Source of the DNA: PNAI01 sp035501735
GTDB lineage: Bacteria; Pseudomonadota; Alphaproteobacteria; Rhizobiales; Xanthobacteraceae
NCBI GenBank assembly: GCA_035501735.1
Contig: DATJVR010000031.1
Span: forward strand, 99,097-163,096
Direction of reading: 5' to 3'
Length of the DNA stretch: 64,000 nucleotides
Numbering within the stretch: the stretch's first letter is position 1; each line of letters begins with the position of its first letter. Made by a program: the position numbers and the translations under genes. Under the pieces are notes generated by a model. The model did not search any database and was not told where the DNA came from. It saw nothing but the letters and a program-made list of their open reading frames with translations. Below, piece by piece: positions 8,316 through 15,651 of the stretch.

Positions 8316-9170
8316 TCAGGCCTTCGCCTTCTCAAGGAACTCGATCACGCGCGCCGGAATATTCGCTTCCGTCTGCTGCTCGGCCGGCACGTCGAAATAA
8401 TCCGCGCGCGGCAGGCACTCCTGCAGATAGCGCGCCGCCGACGTTGCGTGCGACGCATCCTGCCCGGGCACGATCAGTGCCGGAATGTCGACGCGGAACA
8501 GATCTTCGGGCTCCGCGCCCGGCGCGGTGTCGCGGTCGAACAGCGTGCGCGCCATGGTTTCGACGATGGCCTTGTAGCGCACCACGTCCTGCTTCACATA
8601 GGCTTCCGCAAATGCCCGGTCGTGCCTCAGCACGGAGGCCCACGGACCGCCGCGCGGATCGGCGCCGAACGGTTTGCCCTCCTTCTCGACCAGCGCCGCC
8701 ACGGCCTTGAGTCCGTCGCGCGTGACAAAATGCAAATGCTCCGAAAAGCGCGCGTGCGTGCTGATGCGATATTTCGCGCCGCCCACCGGCCAGTACAGCA
8801 CCAGGCTGGCGACCATTTCGGGATGCGCCACCGCAAAGGCCGCCACCGGGCAGCAGCCCATGCAGCCGCCCAGCAGATGCGCGCGCTTGATCCTCAGATG
8901 CTCCAGCAACCCCTTGCCCTGCGCCACGTAATGGGCCCAGGTCAGCGCCTCGACCCGTCCGCCCGATTGCCCGCATTCGCGGCGGTCGAACACGATGCAG
9001 GTGAATTTCTTCGGCAAGTGATCGAGCAGCTTGATTTTCGCGTAGACGCCCTGCGTACGCCAGGTTTCGATCGTCGCGTTGAATCCAGCCGGCGCGTACA
9101 TCAGGAGCGGCGGCCCGTCGCCGATCACCTCGTAGCGCGTATTGATGCCGTCGATCACCGTGAACGCCAT
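8316..9170 (-). CDS. Alpha/beta hydrolase with cysteine nucleophile
   Basis: A 284-residue alpha/beta hydrolase whose nucleophile elbow reads GGCMGC, placing Cys103 where serine or aspartate usually sits, as in dienelactone hydrolase. The strand before it (RAHLLGG) and the helix after it (PVAAFAVAHPEMVASLVLY) are canonical. The acid loop IVPGQDASH has D238 followed by H241. The usual late GxGH histidine is absent; that region reads DVPAEQQTEANIP. The catalytic histidine may therefore be H241 or missing. It is followed on the same strand after a three-base gap by the PanB-like gene's start region, so reductase, PanB-like protein and this hydrolase form an operon. Confidence 0.75.
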   Translation of the reverse strand: MAFTVIDGINTRYEVIGDGPPLLMYAPAGFNATIETWRTQGVYAKIKLLDHLPKKFTCIVFDRRECGQSGGRVEALTWAHYVAQGKGLLEHLRIKRAHLLGGCMGCCPVAAFAVAHPEMVASLVLYWPVGGAKYRISTHARFSEHLHFVTRDGLKAVAALVEKEGKPFGADPRGGPWASVLRHDRAFAEAYVKQDVVRYKAIVETMARTLFDRDTAPGAEPEDLFRVDIPALIVPGQDASHATSAARYLQECLPRADYFDVPAEQQTEANIPARVIEFLEKAKA

Positions 9171-9173
9171 GCG

Positions 9174-9977
9174 TCAGCCTTTGATCTGCCGACCCGCGCG
9201 CACGTCGTCGACGAGCGCGCCGAAGGCCGCAAGGCTCGCCTTTGCGGTGTTGCTGTAGGTCTCGGTCTTGCTGTCGAGCCATTTCGTGCCGTAACCGATG
9301 GCCGTATGCGCGAGCCGCACGCGCCCGTCGAGCCAAGGGCCGCCGCCGAAACCGCCGATCACCGGGATTTTCACCGCCGCCACCACCGCCGCCCCCGCCA
9401 CCGGCCCTGAATTGGTGAAATCGAGCAAGGCAGCGCCGCAACTTTCCAAGAGCTTCGCCTGTTCGACGAGCTTTGCAGTCATCGCCGGAGAAACCTGCGC
9501 GCCGGGCGCATTCTGCGCGGCATAGGGAATGCCGTGTTGCGCGGCGGTCTGTGGCGTGATGCCGAATTGCGCGAACACCGGAATGCCGGCCGCCACGATC
9601 GCGCGCACTGCGTCGGGGAAATCCGCCGCCGCGTCGAGCTTCACCATGTCGGCGCCGCCCTCTTTGACGAGCCGCCGCGCCGCGGCGAGCGCGATTTCGA
9701 CACCTTGCTGCAATGGGCCGTATGGAAAATCGCAACTGACCAAAGCGCGCGCGACCCCGCGCCGCACCGCTTTGCACACCACCAGCATCTCGTCCATCGT
9801 GATGTCGAGCGGATCGTCGCGGCCATAGAGATTGACGCCGACCGAGTCGCCGACCGACACGAAATCCACGCCTGCACGGTCGGCGATCGATGCAAGCGGG
9901 GTGTCCCATGCCACGACGCCGACGGATTTCTTGCCGTCGCTCTTCATGTGCTGCAGCATTTCGACGGTGACTTTCAC
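9174..9977 (-). CDS. PanB-like protein (3-methyl-2-oxobutanoate hydroxymethyltransferase family)
   Basis: A 267-residue TIM-barrel protein of the PanB / PEP mutase-like class. PanB adds a hydroxymethyl group from methylene-tetrahydrofolate to ketoisovalerate. The metal-site aspartates are kept (GDSVG, D44; CDFPYG, D83), and the family lysine is K113 (MVKLD). The positions matching E. coli H136 and E181 appear as Q137 (FAQFG) and D186 (LLDFTN). Its setting in a catabolic operon, not with panC, and these changes suggest a divergent aldol or retro-aldol reaction. It overlaps the end of the reductase gene by four bases (ATGA), a sign of coupled translation. Confidence 0.75.
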   Translation of the reverse strand: MKVTVEMLQHMKSDGKKSVGVVAWDTPLASIADRAGVDFVSVGDSVGVNLYGRDDPLDITMDEMLVVCKAVRRGVARALVSCDFPYGPLQQGVEIALAAARRLVKEGGADMVKLDAAADFPDAVRAIVAAGIPVFAQFGITPQTAAQHGIPYAAQNAPGAQVSPAMTAKLVEQAKLLESCGAALLDFTNSGPVAGAAVVAAVKIPVIGGFGGGPWLDGRVRLAHTAIGYGTKWLDSKTETYSNTAKASLAAFGALVDDVRAGRQIKG

Positions 9978-11188
9978 GCTTTCGCTTTCAGCATCGCGGC
10001 AAATGGCACATTCGGATCGGCAAGCGCCGACGCGTCGACCGGAATGCGCCGTTCGATCAGCCGCCGGACTGCGGCCAGATCCTTCTGCGCATTCACGCCG
10101 ACCGCATAAGACAGAAGCGCCCCATCCAGTTCAAGCGACAGCATGCTTTTACCCGCCATTGGTCGTTTCACGCGCTGCGGCATATCCACCATCCAGCCGA
10201 CCGCCTGGATGTAAAGATCGTACTGTTCGGTCCAGCACGACGGCACCGCGCGATAGGCATCGTTTGCCCCCGCCGCATTGCGGCCCGCGATCGCGCCATG
10301 GTCCTGCCCATGCCGCCAGTTCTCCAGGCGCGCCAGGCCATGGGGTCCGGGAAACCGCGTGACGTCGCCGGCCGCGAAGATCGCCGGATCGGACGTGCGG
10401 CATTGCTCGTCCACGACGATGCCGTCCTGCACTGTGAGACCGGCGGCGGCGAGCGCGTCGTTCGGCTTCACACCGGTGCCGACCACGACCAGATCGGCGG
10501 ACAATTCGTCGCCCGCACTGGTCTTGAGTGCGATCCGTCCGTCCGTTTGCGGCGCAACCTGCGTGATCGCGGTGTTGAGGCGAATGTCCACGCCGCGGCG
10601 TTGGTGCTCCGACTGCACGAAGGCACCGGTCTCCTCGTCGCACATGCGCGCCATGACGCGCGGCGCAAGCTCGATCACGGTCGGCTTGACGCCAAGCGCG
10701 AGCGCCGACGCTGCGACCTCGAGTCCGATCAGACCGGCGCCAATCACCACGAGATGCTTGCAAGTCGCGAGATCGGCTTTGAGCGCAAGCGCGTCCACAT
10801 CTGTGCGCAGGTAATGTACGCGCTTCATTCCGATCGGCAGCAGCGGCATCTCGCGCATCAGCGAGCCGGTCGCGATCACGAGCGCGTCGTAGGGCAGGGC
10901 GCCTGCATCGGTGACGACCTTGCGGCCCGCGCGGTCGATTGCGTTGCACCGCGCGTTGGTCTTGAGCACGACATGATGCGCGGCGAGCCCGCTTTTTCCC
11001 GCGATCGGCGCGTCTTCCGGCCTCGCCTTGCCGAGCAGCACCGTCTTCGACAGCGGCGGTTTCTCGTAGGGCTCGCAGGCCTCGTCGGTGACGAGCACGA
11101 CTTCTGCCGTAGCATCGCGCCGTTTGGCTTCGATCGCGGCCCAGACACCGGCCGGCCCGCCGCCGATCACCACGATGTTTGTCGCCAT
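9974..11188 (-). CDS. FAD-dependent ferredoxin reductase (Rieske oxygenase partner type)
   Basis: A 404-residue flavoprotein that would pass electrons from NAD(P)H to a ferredoxin. The FAD-binding motif VVIGGGPAG is at the N-terminus, the NAD-binding motif VVIGAGLIGLE is mid-protein, and the second FAD motif AIFAAGDV is near residue 280. EPYEKPPLSK matches the rubredoxin/ferredoxin reductase group. The likely partners are the Rieske ferredoxin at 15.3 kb and the Rieske oxygenase at 13.8-15.1 kb, completing a three-component oxygenase. It leads the operon with the PanB-like protein and the Cys hydrolase, and is divergent from the IclR gene across a 99-bp spacer with an operator-like site. Confidence 0.85.
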   Translation of the reverse strand: MATNIVVIGGGPAGVWAAIEAKRRDATAEVVLVTDEACEPYEKPPLSKTVLLGKARPEDAPIAGKSGLAAHHVVLKTNARCNAIDRAGRKVVTDAGALPYDALVIATGSLMREMPLLPIGMKRVHYLRTDVDALALKADLATCKHLVVIGAGLIGLEVAASALALGVKPTVIELAPRVMARMCDEETGAFVQSEHQRRGVDIRLNTAITQVAPQTDGRIALKTSAGDELSADLVVVGTGVKPNDALAAAGLTVQDGIVVDEQCRTSDPAIFAAGDVTRFPGPHGLARLENWRHGQDHGAIAGRNAAGANDAYRAVPSCWTEQYDLYIQAVGWMVDMPQRVKRPMAGKSMLSLELDGALLSYAVGVNAQKDLAAVRRLIERRIPVDASALADPNVPFAAMLKAKA

Positions 11189-11256
11189 GATTCCCGCATC
11201 CGGCGGCCGCCGCAGCCGTTGATTGACACCCCGACACCCGCCCGCCTAGAGTTTGC

Positions 11257-11269
11257 GGAACGCCGGTCC
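11257..11269. promoter_or_regulatory. Degenerate IclR-type operator between reductase and iclR
   Basis: The sequence GGAACGCCGGTCC is an imperfect inverted repeat of the form GGAAC-N3-GTTCC with one mismatch in the right arm. It matches the perfect sites at 15220-15232 and 24079-24091. It sits 19 bases before the iclR start and 69 bases before the divergent reductase start. It is thus placed to control both genes, including autoregulation. Confidence 0.45.
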
Positions 11270-11287
11270 ACGTAGCGGAACATTACC

Positions 11288-12100
11288 GTGCCGCCGCTTC
11301 CAAATCCACCGACTGCTCGCGCGCCTATCACGCAAGGCCGCCTGTCCTCCGTGGCAACCGCCATGCGGCTGCTGAAGGCATTTTCCGAACAGGAGGTCGA
11401 GATCGGCATCAGCGACCTTGCCAAGCGCCTTGGCGTTGCCAAGAGCACGGTTCATCGGCTGGCGGTGACGCTCGTCTCCGAGGGCATGCTCGAGCAAAAC
11501 CCCGAGAGCGGAAAATACCGCCTTGGACTCGCATTGTTCCGCCTCGGGGCGCTCGTGCGCCACCGCATGGACGTGTCGATCGAGGCGCGTCACCTGTTGC
11601 GCGAGTTGCGCGAAAAGGCGAACGAAACCGTGCACCTCGCCGTGCTCGACGGTTCCGAAATCATGTACGTCTACAATCTTGAAAGCACGCAGGCGATCCG
11701 CATGCGCTCCGACATTGGCGTGCGTAAGCCCGCCTATTGCACGGCCGAGGGCCAGGTCATGCTCGCGTTTCAGCCGCCCGAGGTGACCGACCGCGTGATC
11801 CGTTCTGGATTGCCGGCGCGCACGCCGCAGACCATCACCGATCCGGCCGCGCTCCGAAAGGCGCTTGACAGTGTCCGCCAGCGCGGCTGCGCCATCGAGG
11901 ACGAGGAAAGCGAGATCGGCATGCGCTGCATCGCGGCGCCGATCCGGGACGACACCGGCGCGGTTATCGCGGCCATCGGACTTGCCGGTCCGGTGTCGCG
12001 GCTCACGAAGAAGGCCCTTGCTTCATTCATCCCGCACGTGATCGAGACGTCGGCGGCGATTTCGACCAGGCTCGGGTTTCGCGCGCGCGCTGTTGGTTGA
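11288..12100 (+). CDS. IclR-family transcriptional regulator
   Basis: A 270-residue regulator with an N-terminal winged helix-turn-helix (VATAMRLLKAFSEQEVEIGISDLAKRLGVAKSTVHRLAVTL, about residues 22-62; quoted in part as landmarks) and a C-terminal effector domain from about residue 90. The GIGLAGP-like stretch (AAIGLAGPVSRL) near residue 230 closes the ligand pocket in this family. IclR proteins usually bind short inverted repeats near aromatic or organic acid catabolic genes. It starts with GTG at 11288 after a weak ribosome-binding site. Its position between the reductase operon, the Bug receptor gene and the Rieske genes, plus a shared inverted repeat, makes it the probable local regulator. 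Confidence 0.9.
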   Translation: MPPLPNPPTARAPITQGRLSSVATAMRLLKAFSEQEVEIGISDLAKRLGVAKSTVHRLAVTLVSEGMLEQNPESGKYRLGLALFRLGALVRHRMDVSIEARHLLRELREKANETVHLAVLDGSEIMYVYNLESTQAIRMRSDIGVRKPAYCTAEGQVMLAFQPPEVTDRVIRSGLPARTPQTITDPAALRKALDSVRQRGCAIEDEESEIGMRCIAAPIRDDTGAVIAAIGLAGPVSRLTKKALASFIPHVIETSAAISTRLGFRARAVG

Positions 12101-12243
12101 CGGCCTTTCAAATATTCCGCGTACGTTGCTGCGACGTGCTACCGCAGACTTGGCGCGCGTTCGCCATTGCAAGCCACATCGAAACCGATCATGCTTGCGT
12201 CAATCAAAATATGCTCGACCGGCGCATCCAGGGGGAGAATTCT

Positions 12244-13221
12244 ATGGGAACATTTCGTAATCTGTGCGCGGGCATTGCCGGCGCCATTCTCATCGCCAGC
12301 GCCTCGGCCTCGGTCGCCGAAGACTGGCCGACGCGCAACGTTCAGGTCATCAGCATGTTTGCCGCGGGCAACGCGAACGACATCGTCGCGCGCATCGTGC
12401 TTGATCAGGCGTTCCGGCAGATGAACGGGTCGTACGTTATCGAGAACCGGCCCGGCGCGGGCGGAACGATCGGCGTTGGTGAAGTCGCAAAAGCGGATCC
12501 GGACGGCTACAAGCTCCTGCTCAATTCATCCACGCTGAGTTCTCAGGTCGTGCTGCACAAGTCGCTGCCATACGATCCGGCGCGCGATTTTGCTCCCATC
12601 GCCCTGTTCGGCTTTCAACCGAGCGTGCTGGTCACCACACCGCAGAAAGGCTACAAGACGGTCGCGGAACTGGTCGCCGCCGCCAAAGCGAATCCTGGCA
12701 AACTGAATTTCGCCTCCGCCGGCATCGGCGCCGCGTCACATATGGCGGCCGAGCAGTTCCGCCTTGCCGCGAAGATCAACGTTCAGCACATTCCGTTTCG
12801 CGGACCAACCGAGGCCTTTACGCAGCTGATCGCCGGGAACATCGATTATTACTACCTGCCGATTGCTCCGGCGCTGCCGCACATCAAGGATGGCAAGCTG
12901 GTCGCGCTCGCCGTGAGCACGCCCAAGCGGGCGGCCCTGCTGCCTGACGTGCCGACCATCATCGAGGCCGGTTATCCCAGCGCCCAGTATTTGTTCTGGG
13001 GCGGCATCGTCGGGCCGGCGAAACTGCCGCGCCCGATCATCGATAAGCTGCACGCCGAGATAGAAAAGGCCCTGACCGCGCCGTCGGTGAAGGAAAATCT
13101 CTCCAAGCAGGGCGTCGAGATCCAGCTGATGAGCGTTGACGATTTTGCCAAGTTCGCGCGTAACGATATCGCGGCGACCGTCAAGCTCGCAAAGGAGATC
13201 AATCTCGCGCCGAGCAATTGA
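12244..13221 (+). CDS. Bug-family (TctC) tripartite tricarboxylate-type solute-binding protein
   Basis: A 325-residue periplasmic receptor for carboxylated solutes. The signal peptide is MGTFRNLCAGIAGAILIASA, cut near SVAED. Bug landmarks are WPTRNVQVI at the mature start, then VIENRPGAGGTIG, ADPDGYKLLL, and VPTIIEAGYP near residue 240. The start at 12244 is fixed by GGGGGAG just upstream; a longer frame from 12097 has no signal. No TctA/TctB membrane genes are in the window, as is common for Bug proteins, so it may work with a distant transporter or serve as a sensor. It follows iclR by 143 bases on the same strand. Confidence 0.9.
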   Translation: MGTFRNLCAGIAGAILIASASASVAEDWPTRNVQVISMFAAGNANDIVARIVLDQAFRQMNGSYVIENRPGAGGTIGVGEVAKADPDGYKLLLNSSTLSSQVVLHKSLPYDPARDFAPIALFGFQPSVLVTTPQKGYKTVAELVAAAKANPGKLNFASAGIGAASHMAAEQFRLAAKINVQHIPFRGPTEAFTQLIAGNIDYYYLPIAPALPHIKDGKLVALAVSTPKRAALLPDVPTIIEAGYPSAQYLFWGGIVGPAKLPRPIIDKLHAEIEKALTAPSVKENLSKQGVEIQLMSVDDFAKFARNDIAATVKLAKEINLAPSN

Positions 13222-13248
13222 GTGACGCCTGACGGACGTTGTGTTGCT

Positions 13249-13269
13249 TCTCCCGGTTCCGCGGGGAGA
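13249..13269. terminator. Hairpin between convergent genes, possible terminator
   Basis: TCTCCC and GGGAGA form a perfect six-pair stem around a nine-base loop, between the end of the Bug receptor gene and the end of the convergent hypothetical gene. There is no clear T-run on either strand, so it is a weak intrinsic terminator at best. Similar CTCCC/GGGAG hairpins are common between genes in this bacterial group. Confidence 0.3.
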
Positions 13270-13279
13270 GGCAAATCAG

Positions 13280-13786
13280 CTACGCCCGCAGCGCCAGCAG
13301 CATGTCCTCGATGTATTCCTCGGCGTTGGCGATCACCAGCATCAGCGACCAGGGCCGCAGCTGCGCCAAGGTTTTCGACAGCGTCGCGTCCGATTTGCCG
13401 GCGGAGCCGACGATCAACGCGGTCGTCATCACCCGTTTGAGGCTGCAGGCCTCGCCGATCAAGGAAGCGGCCGGTGCGTCTTCGCCCGCCGTCGCAATCA
13501 TGACCACGAGGTCGGCTGCGTTGACTTCGTCGACGAGGTTCTTGGTGCGGCCGGCCAGATCGCTGAGCCAGCCCGAAAAACTTTCGCCTTTGCGCGGGAT
13601 CGCGCCGAAAGCGGTAGCGGTGAAGAATGTCGCGCCGTTCCAGCGCGACTTCGACAGACGCTTGACCACGCTCTCGCTCGGCTGATCGAGCGCGATCACC
13701 TTGACTGCGCGCGGCAGAGAATTCGGCGCATTGATGCGAAAACGCGCCTCCTGCGCGCTGCTCATCCGAGTGCTTTCGCTTTCCAT
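13280..13786 (-). CDS. Conserved hypothetical protein next to Rieske oxygenase, 168 aa
   Basis: A 168-residue soluble protein that I do not recognise. The first 20 residues are polar; then comes a nucleotide-binding-like alpha/beta pattern with strands at VKVIALD, GATFFTAT, LVVMIATAG and TTALIVGSAG. The C-terminus is amphipathic (WSLMLVIANAEEYIEDMLLALRA). The LVVMIATAGE stretch and loop pattern faintly recall FtsZ-like or Rossmann folds, without a diagnostic glycine motif. It lies nine bases after the Rieske oxygenase stop on the same strand, so it is probably co-transcribed and may assist that enzyme or its pathway. Confidence 0.6.
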   Translation of the reverse strand: MESESTRMSSAQEARFRINAPNSLPRAVKVIALDQPSESVVKRLSKSRWNGATFFTATAFGAIPRKGESFSGWLSDLAGRTKNLVDEVNAADLVVMIATAGEDAPAASLIGEACSLKRVMTTALIVGSAGKSDATLSKTLAQLRPWSLMLVIANAEEYIEDMLLALRA

Positions 13787-13795
13787 TGTGGACCT

Positions 13796-15079
13796 CTAGA
13801 CCGAGACGTGCGCCTTGCCGGGCTGCACGATCAACGCTTCCTTCGCCGCATCCTTGTAGGGCTTGTCGGGCGGCAGCACGACGGCGGCCGAACGCACGCG
13901 CTGGTGCGCAAGATCGAGTCCCGGCGGCGTTTCGCCTTTTTCCATGGCCTTCAGCGCGCGCAGCAGCCGATGCCGCGCCATGATGATGCCGTTGTCGGTG
14001 GAGACCAGGTTCTCTTTGCTGCGGTCGACGATCGGACCCATGCTCTCCTGCAACGATGCGTCCTGCATCGCGATGCCTTCGACGCCGCTGTAGGTCTTGC
14101 CCGCTTTTTGCGCGGTGCGGTCCATCAGGTAGTCGTTATCCTTGTTGGCAAGCGGTCGATAGCTGCCGGGCGTGTATTGGACATGCACGCCCTTGCCATC
14201 GCGCATGGCCTGGACTTCCTCCTTGGTCAGCGGTCGCGTGACCTTGTAATCGAAGCTCCACGTCCAGCAATTGTCGTCATCGATCGGTACCCAGAAATGC
14301 CCGTGCACCGGATGATCCGCGCGCGGCGGAATCATGGTGAACGAAGGCATCACCCATTGCGTGACGCGCCAGTAGTAATTGCCGTTTTCCGCGTTGCGCC
14401 GCGCGCCGATGTAAAGGCCGCCGGGGCTTTCCACCACTTCGAACACCGGCTTCATGTCGCCGAGATTGTATTGATTGCCCTTCGAGCCCTTGAACAAGGG
14501 ATCCTTGTTGAGCTCGCCCGAATGCAGAAACGATACGTGGCTCGAGTCGATGCCGCCTTCCAGCGCTTGCAGCCAGTTGCACTCCTGCAGGCGCTTGGAG
14601 GTGAAGGTGCGGTCGGCCGGCACCATGGCGAATTCCCATTCCGGCAACGGCGGCTTTTTGTCGGGCGGCCCCATGTAGGCCCACAGCACGCCGCCGCGCT
14701 CGACCAGCGGATAGGATTTCAGCTTGATCTTCTTGCAGTAGCCGCTTTCCTCCGGCTCCGACGGCACTTCGATGCACTGACCGGTGTGGTCGTATTTCCA
14801 GCCGTGATAGGGGCAGCGCAGTCCGTTTTCCTCGTTGCGGCCGAACCACAGCGACACGCCACGGTGCGCGCAGAATTCGTCGGTCAGCGCATAGCGGCCT
14901 TGCGTGTCGCGCCAGGCCAGCAGGCGTTCGGATAAAAGCTTCACGCGCACCGGCGGGCATTCGGCTTCCGGCAATTCCTCGCTGAGCAACGCCGGCAGCC
15001 AGTGCCGCCTGAACATCTCACCCATCGGCGTGCCGGGAGCGGTTTGCGTCAGCAGATCGTTCTGTTCTTTCCTGAGCAT
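13796..15079 (-). CDS. Rieske non-heme iron oxygenase, phthalate 4,5-dioxygenase-like alpha subunit
   Basis: A 427-residue terminal oxygenase. The Rieske [2Fe-2S] ligands are C70, H72, C89 and H92 (CxH-16-CxxH). The mononuclear iron site is in GGIDSSHVSFLH, with D178 bridging and H181/H186 as ligands; the third carboxylate lies in the C-terminal half. The opening MLRKEQNDLLTQTAPGTPMG and the PYHGWKYD segment resemble the phthalate dioxygenase group, which acts without a beta subunit. A separate Rieske ferredoxin is divergently encoded and a ferredoxin reductase lies 4 kb away. The substrate is unknown. A promoter with an embedded operator lies about 130 bases upstream. Confidence 0.88.
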   Translation of the reverse strand: MLRKEQNDLLTQTAPGTPMGEMFRRHWLPALLSEELPEAECPPVRVKLLSERLLAWRDTQGRYALTDEFCAHRGVSLWFGRNEENGLRCPYHGWKYDHTGQCIEVPSEPEESGYCKKIKLKSYPLVERGGVLWAYMGPPDKKPPLPEWEFAMVPADRTFTSKRLQECNWLQALEGGIDSSHVSFLHSGELNKDPLFKGSKGNQYNLGDMKPVFEVVESPGGLYIGARRNAENGNYYWRVTQWVMPSFTMIPPRADHPVHGHFWVPIDDDNCWTWSFDYKVTRPLTKEEVQAMRDGKGVHVQYTPGSYRPLANKDNDYLMDRTAQKAGKTYSGVEGIAMQDASLQESMGPIVDRSKENLVSTDNGIIMARHRLLRALKAMEKGETPPGLDLAHQRVRSAAVVLPPDKPYKDAAKEALIVQPGKAHVSV

Positions 15080-15166
15080 CGTCAGGCTCCGGGATATCTT
15101 GTAGGTCGTTCTACTTTATGTAACGTCGTCCATCTCGATTGCTCAAGCCTTTCCGGCTGGCCGGCG

Positions 15167-15195
15167 TTGACCTGGATCAAAGCCCGTGGTCTATG
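15167..15195 (+). promoter_or_regulatory. Possible promoter for the Rieske ferredoxin gene
   Basis: TTGACC at 15167-15172 and TCTATG at 15190-15195 are separated by exactly 17 bases, a fair sigma-70-type match. Transcription would start near 15203, leaving a leader of about 70 bases to the GTG at 15272. The palindrome at 15220-15232 would lie just downstream of the start, where a bound repressor could block elongation. Confidence 0.35.
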
Positions 15196-15212
15196 ATGGA
15201 TCGCGAAGTTCT

Positions 15213-15240
15213 TCTATACGGAACATCGTTCCGACATCAA
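15213..15240 (-). promoter_or_regulatory. Possible promoter for the Rieske oxygenase operon
   Basis: Read on the minus strand, TTGATG (15240-15235) and TATAGA (15218-15213) are 16 bases apart, and the operator-like palindrome fills the spacer. The same TATAGAAGAAC sequence follows the equivalent palindrome before the ABC operon at 24 kb, which supports it as a real promoter element. The leader to the ATG at 15079 would be about 125 bases. Confidence 0.45.
15220..15232. promoter_or_regulatory. Operator-like palindrome GGAAC-N3-GTTCC, Rieske intergenic region
   Basis: GGAACATCGTTCC is a perfect five-base inverted repeat with a three-base centre, between the divergent Rieske oxygenase and ferredoxin genes. 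An identical-format site with matching flank (TATAGAAGAAC on the minus strand) lies at 24079-24091. Short inverted repeats of this form are typical IclR-family targets, and an IclR gene is 3 kb away. Confidence 0.6.
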
Positions 15241-15271
15241 TCCTACCTGCCCCCGCGCCCCAAGAGAAGCC

Positions 15272-15583
15272 GTGCCGACACGTGTAGAGCTCTGCAAGGT
15301 TGAGCAAATCGCCGCCGGCAATGCACTGAAAGTGGAAGCGGCCGGCCTCACGCTCGCGGTCTTCAATCTCGACGGTGAGTTCTTCGTCACCGATGACGCC
15401 TGCACCCATGGTCCGGGCTCGCTGTCGGAGGGCTTCATCGATGGCGACGTGATCGAATGCAACTTCCACAACGGCCAGTTCAACATCAGGACCGGCGAGG
15501 TGGTGTCGCCGCCCTGCATGATCCCGATCAAGACCTACCTGACGGTCGTCGAGGGCGGAAAAGTATTCATCGAAGTGGATTGA
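15272..15583 (+). CDS. Rieske [2Fe-2S] ferredoxin, non-heme iron oxygenase component
   Basis: A 103-residue soluble ferredoxin that carries electrons from a reductase to a Rieske oxygenase. The cluster ligands are C44 and H46 (CTHG), then C63 and H66 (CNFH), with the usual spacing. The start is a GTG at 15272 preceded by AAGAGAAG. The gene is divergent from the Rieske oxygenase across a 192-bp promoter region with a palindromic operator, so both are likely switched on together. Length and sequence fit the naphthalene/biphenyl-type ferredoxin group rather than NirD. Confidence 0.88.
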   Translation: MPTRVELCKVEQIAAGNALKVEAAGLTLAVFNLDGEFFVTDDACTHGPGSLSEGFIDGDVIECNFHNGQFNIRTGEVVSPPCMIPIKTYLTVVEGGKVFIEVD

Positions 15584-15651
15584 ATCCTTTTTCGCCGTAA
15601 GCAATAAATCGTAAAAGCGCATACCGCTTCCGTTCTGCCATGAGGAACATC

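Noticed and set aside
12097..12243. Upstream extension of the Bug receptor reading frame
   Set aside because: The extension has no signal peptide, and a strong GGGGGAG lies just before the ATG at 12244.
13249..13269. Strong intrinsic terminator
   Set aside because: The stem is good but there is no T-run on either strand, so it was kept only as a low-confidence hairpin.
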